Position numbers and translations under genes: made by a program. Positions 63,060-64,000 of a stretch of DNA of 64,000 bases are shown here, in pieces. Source of the DNA: Chamaelirium japonicum (lineage: Eukaryota > Streptophyta > Magnoliopsida > Liliales > Melanthiaceae); the NCBI GenBank assembly GCA_947650365.1, contig CANTAL010000194.1, forward strand, positions 1 to 64,000, given 5' to 3'. Numbering within the stretch: the stretch's first letter is position 1; each line of letters starts with the position of its first letter. The notes below the pieces were generated by a model. The model did not search any database. It saw only the letters and a list, made by a program, of their open reading frames with translations, and was not told the origin of the DNA.

Positions 63060-64000
63060 CACGATCCATTCTGATTCATTCATACGATCCATTCTAATTC
63101 ATTCATACAATCCATTCTAATTCTTTCACACGATCCATTCTAATTCATTCGTAGGATCCATTCTAATTCATTTGTACAATCTATTCTATTTCATTCGTAC
63201 GATCCATTCTTACTCATTCGTATTATCCATTCTAATTCATTCGGACGAATGTATCCATTCTAATTTATTCGTACGATCCATTCTAATTCATTCGTACGAT
63301 CCATTCTAATTCATTCGTCCGATCCATTCTAATTCATTCGCACGAATGTATCCATTCTAATTCATTCGTACGATCCATTCTAATTCATTCGTACGATCCA
63401 TTCTAATTCATTCCTAAGATCCATTCTAATTCATTCGTACGATCCATTCTAATTCATTCGTACGATCCATTCTAATTCATTCGCACGAATGTATCCATTC
63501 TAGTTCATTCGTACGATCCATTCTAATTCATTCGTACGATCCATTCTAATTCATTCGCTTTCAAATTCATTCGTACGATCCATTCTAATTCATTCATACG
63601 ATCCATTCTAATTCATTCGTACGATCCATTCTAATTCATTCGCACAAATGTATCCATTCTAATTCATTCGTACGATCCATTCTAATTCATTCGCACGATC
63701 CATTCTAATTCATTCGTACGATCCATTCTAATTCTTTCACACGATCCATTCTAATTCATTCGTATGATCCATTCTAATTCATTCGCACGATCCATTCTAA
63801 TTCATTCGTACGATCCATTCTAATTCATTCATACGATCCATTCTAATTCATTCGTACGATCCATTCTAATTCATTCGCACAAATGTATCCATTCCAATTC
63901 ATTCGTACGATCCATTCTAATTCATTCGTACGATCCATTCTAATTCATTCGTACGATCCATTCTAATTCATTCGCACGATCTGTTCTTATTCATTCGCAC
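63060..64000 (-). repeat. Satellite block 64, - orientation
   Basis: Runs off the window end. Matches blocks 32 and 44 in its first part (CTTTCACACGATCC, GTAGGATCC, TTCGGACGAATG monomers). Near 63558-63566 one unit is damaged (CGCTTTCAAATTC). Confidence 0.92.

Larger units (their letters stand above)
1..64000. repeat. 23/28-bp satellite array filling the window
   Basis: Seen: every line of the window is made of one short tandem unit or its reverse complement. The common unit is 23 bp: decamer GAATGAATTA, decamer GAATGGATCG, then TAC. A 28-bp form has ACATT inserted after GGAT and GTGC for GTAC. GC is about 35% (8 of 23 bases), with 6 G and 2 C on the + reading, so GC skew changes sign at every orientation switch. 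Each 23-mer holds GATC, AATT and the 8-bp palindrome TCGTACGA. No stretch of unique DNA, poly-A tail, terminal repeat or gene was found. Inference: constitutive heterochromatin of a eukaryote. I do not recognise a named satellite family. Confidence 0.97.

Noticed and set aside
1-64000. CRISPR array
   Set aside because: Units of 23-28 bp are contiguous, with no unique spacers between them and no cas genes.
1-64000. Human satellite II/III (CATTC/GAATG pentamer family)
   Set aside because: GAATG occurs twice per unit, but the array is not a pentamer array: the period is 23 or 28 bp, with AATTA, GATCG and TAC constant. Similarity is limited to the pentamer.
1-64000. Telomere repeat, rRNA, tRNA or other RNA gene
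   Set aside because: No TTAGGG-like or TTTAGGG-like runs; the TTAGAATGG string is part of the monomer. Nothing resembles rRNA or a tRNA cloverleaf.
1-64000. Transposons, retrovirus-like elements or insertion sequences
   Set aside because: No stretch departs from the monomer pattern. The inverted repeats here are satellite blocks, not transposon ends, and no coding remnant was seen.
1-64000. Orientation switches as pure assembly errors
   Set aside because: Possible for single junctions, but recurring junctions with constant spacing (384 bp four times, 604 bp three times, 169 bp twice, 348 bp twice) and shared private variants argue that most are real. Raw reads are still needed to exclude errors at one-off junctions (10571, 12332, 49379, 53224, 59570, 63059).
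1-64000. TATA boxes or origin-like AT-rich sites
   Set aside because: The AT-rich variants (TATATTCG, CGAATATATCC) are scattered single-base changes of the monomer and have no accompanying motif.

Overview
The whole 64-kb window is one uninterrupted satellite DNA array. I found no unique sequence, no believable protein gene, no RNA gene and no mobile element. The basic unit is a 23-bp monomer of about 35% GC made of two related decamers, GAATGAATTA and GAATGGATCG, followed by TAC. A 28-bp variant, scattered throughout, carries an extra ACATT after GGAT and reads GTGC in place of GTAC. Dividing window length by a mean unit of about 24 bp gives roughly 2,600-2,700 monomers; this is an estimate, not a count. 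Dense short tandem repeats with higher-order structure and no genes indicate nuclear heterochromatin of a eukaryote (centromeric, pericentromeric, subtelomeric or sex-chromosomal). The species cannot be named from the sequence. Frequent CG to TG/CA changes inside the monomer are compatible with a genome that methylates CpG.

The most striking property is orientation. '+' here means the monomer reads GAATG...GGATCGTAC on the given strand. By hand I mapped 64 blocks alternating + and -, separated by 63 switches, with block lengths from about 87 bp to 3.4 kb. About 35.7 kb is + and 28.3 kb is -. The switches fall at sites that are themselves short palindromes (GAATTC, CGTACG, CGTGCAC, GGATCC, or ATCCAT and ATGGAT around one base). 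Only about 18 sequence types of junction occur, most of them several times, so a few ancestral inversions appear to have been copied by larger duplications.

Layout: 1-17.9 kb holds three copies of a roughly 1.3-2 kb unit (A1 from 1, A2 from 6801, A3 from about 15970) and three related segments ending in the same +/- junction (13447, 15000, 17867). From 17.9 to 44.7 kb, three copies of a complex superunit (C1, C2, C3; about 7-8.5 kb in recognisable extent, 9-11 kb spacing) share an ordered series of inversion junctions. From 44.7 to 64 kb pieces of the same superunit reappear shuffled, including paired modules 49.4-51.2/59.7-61.7 kb, 53.65-54.25/57.5-58.1 kb and 54.7-55.2/62.4-63.0 kb. Length differences between copies are often one monomer (23 bp), as expected of unequal exchange.

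Nothing here works as a gene set. What the array may do (centromere, heterochromatin, hairpin RNA source) is inference. Block boundaries are good to about 5 bp; edges of higher-order copies to tens of bp.
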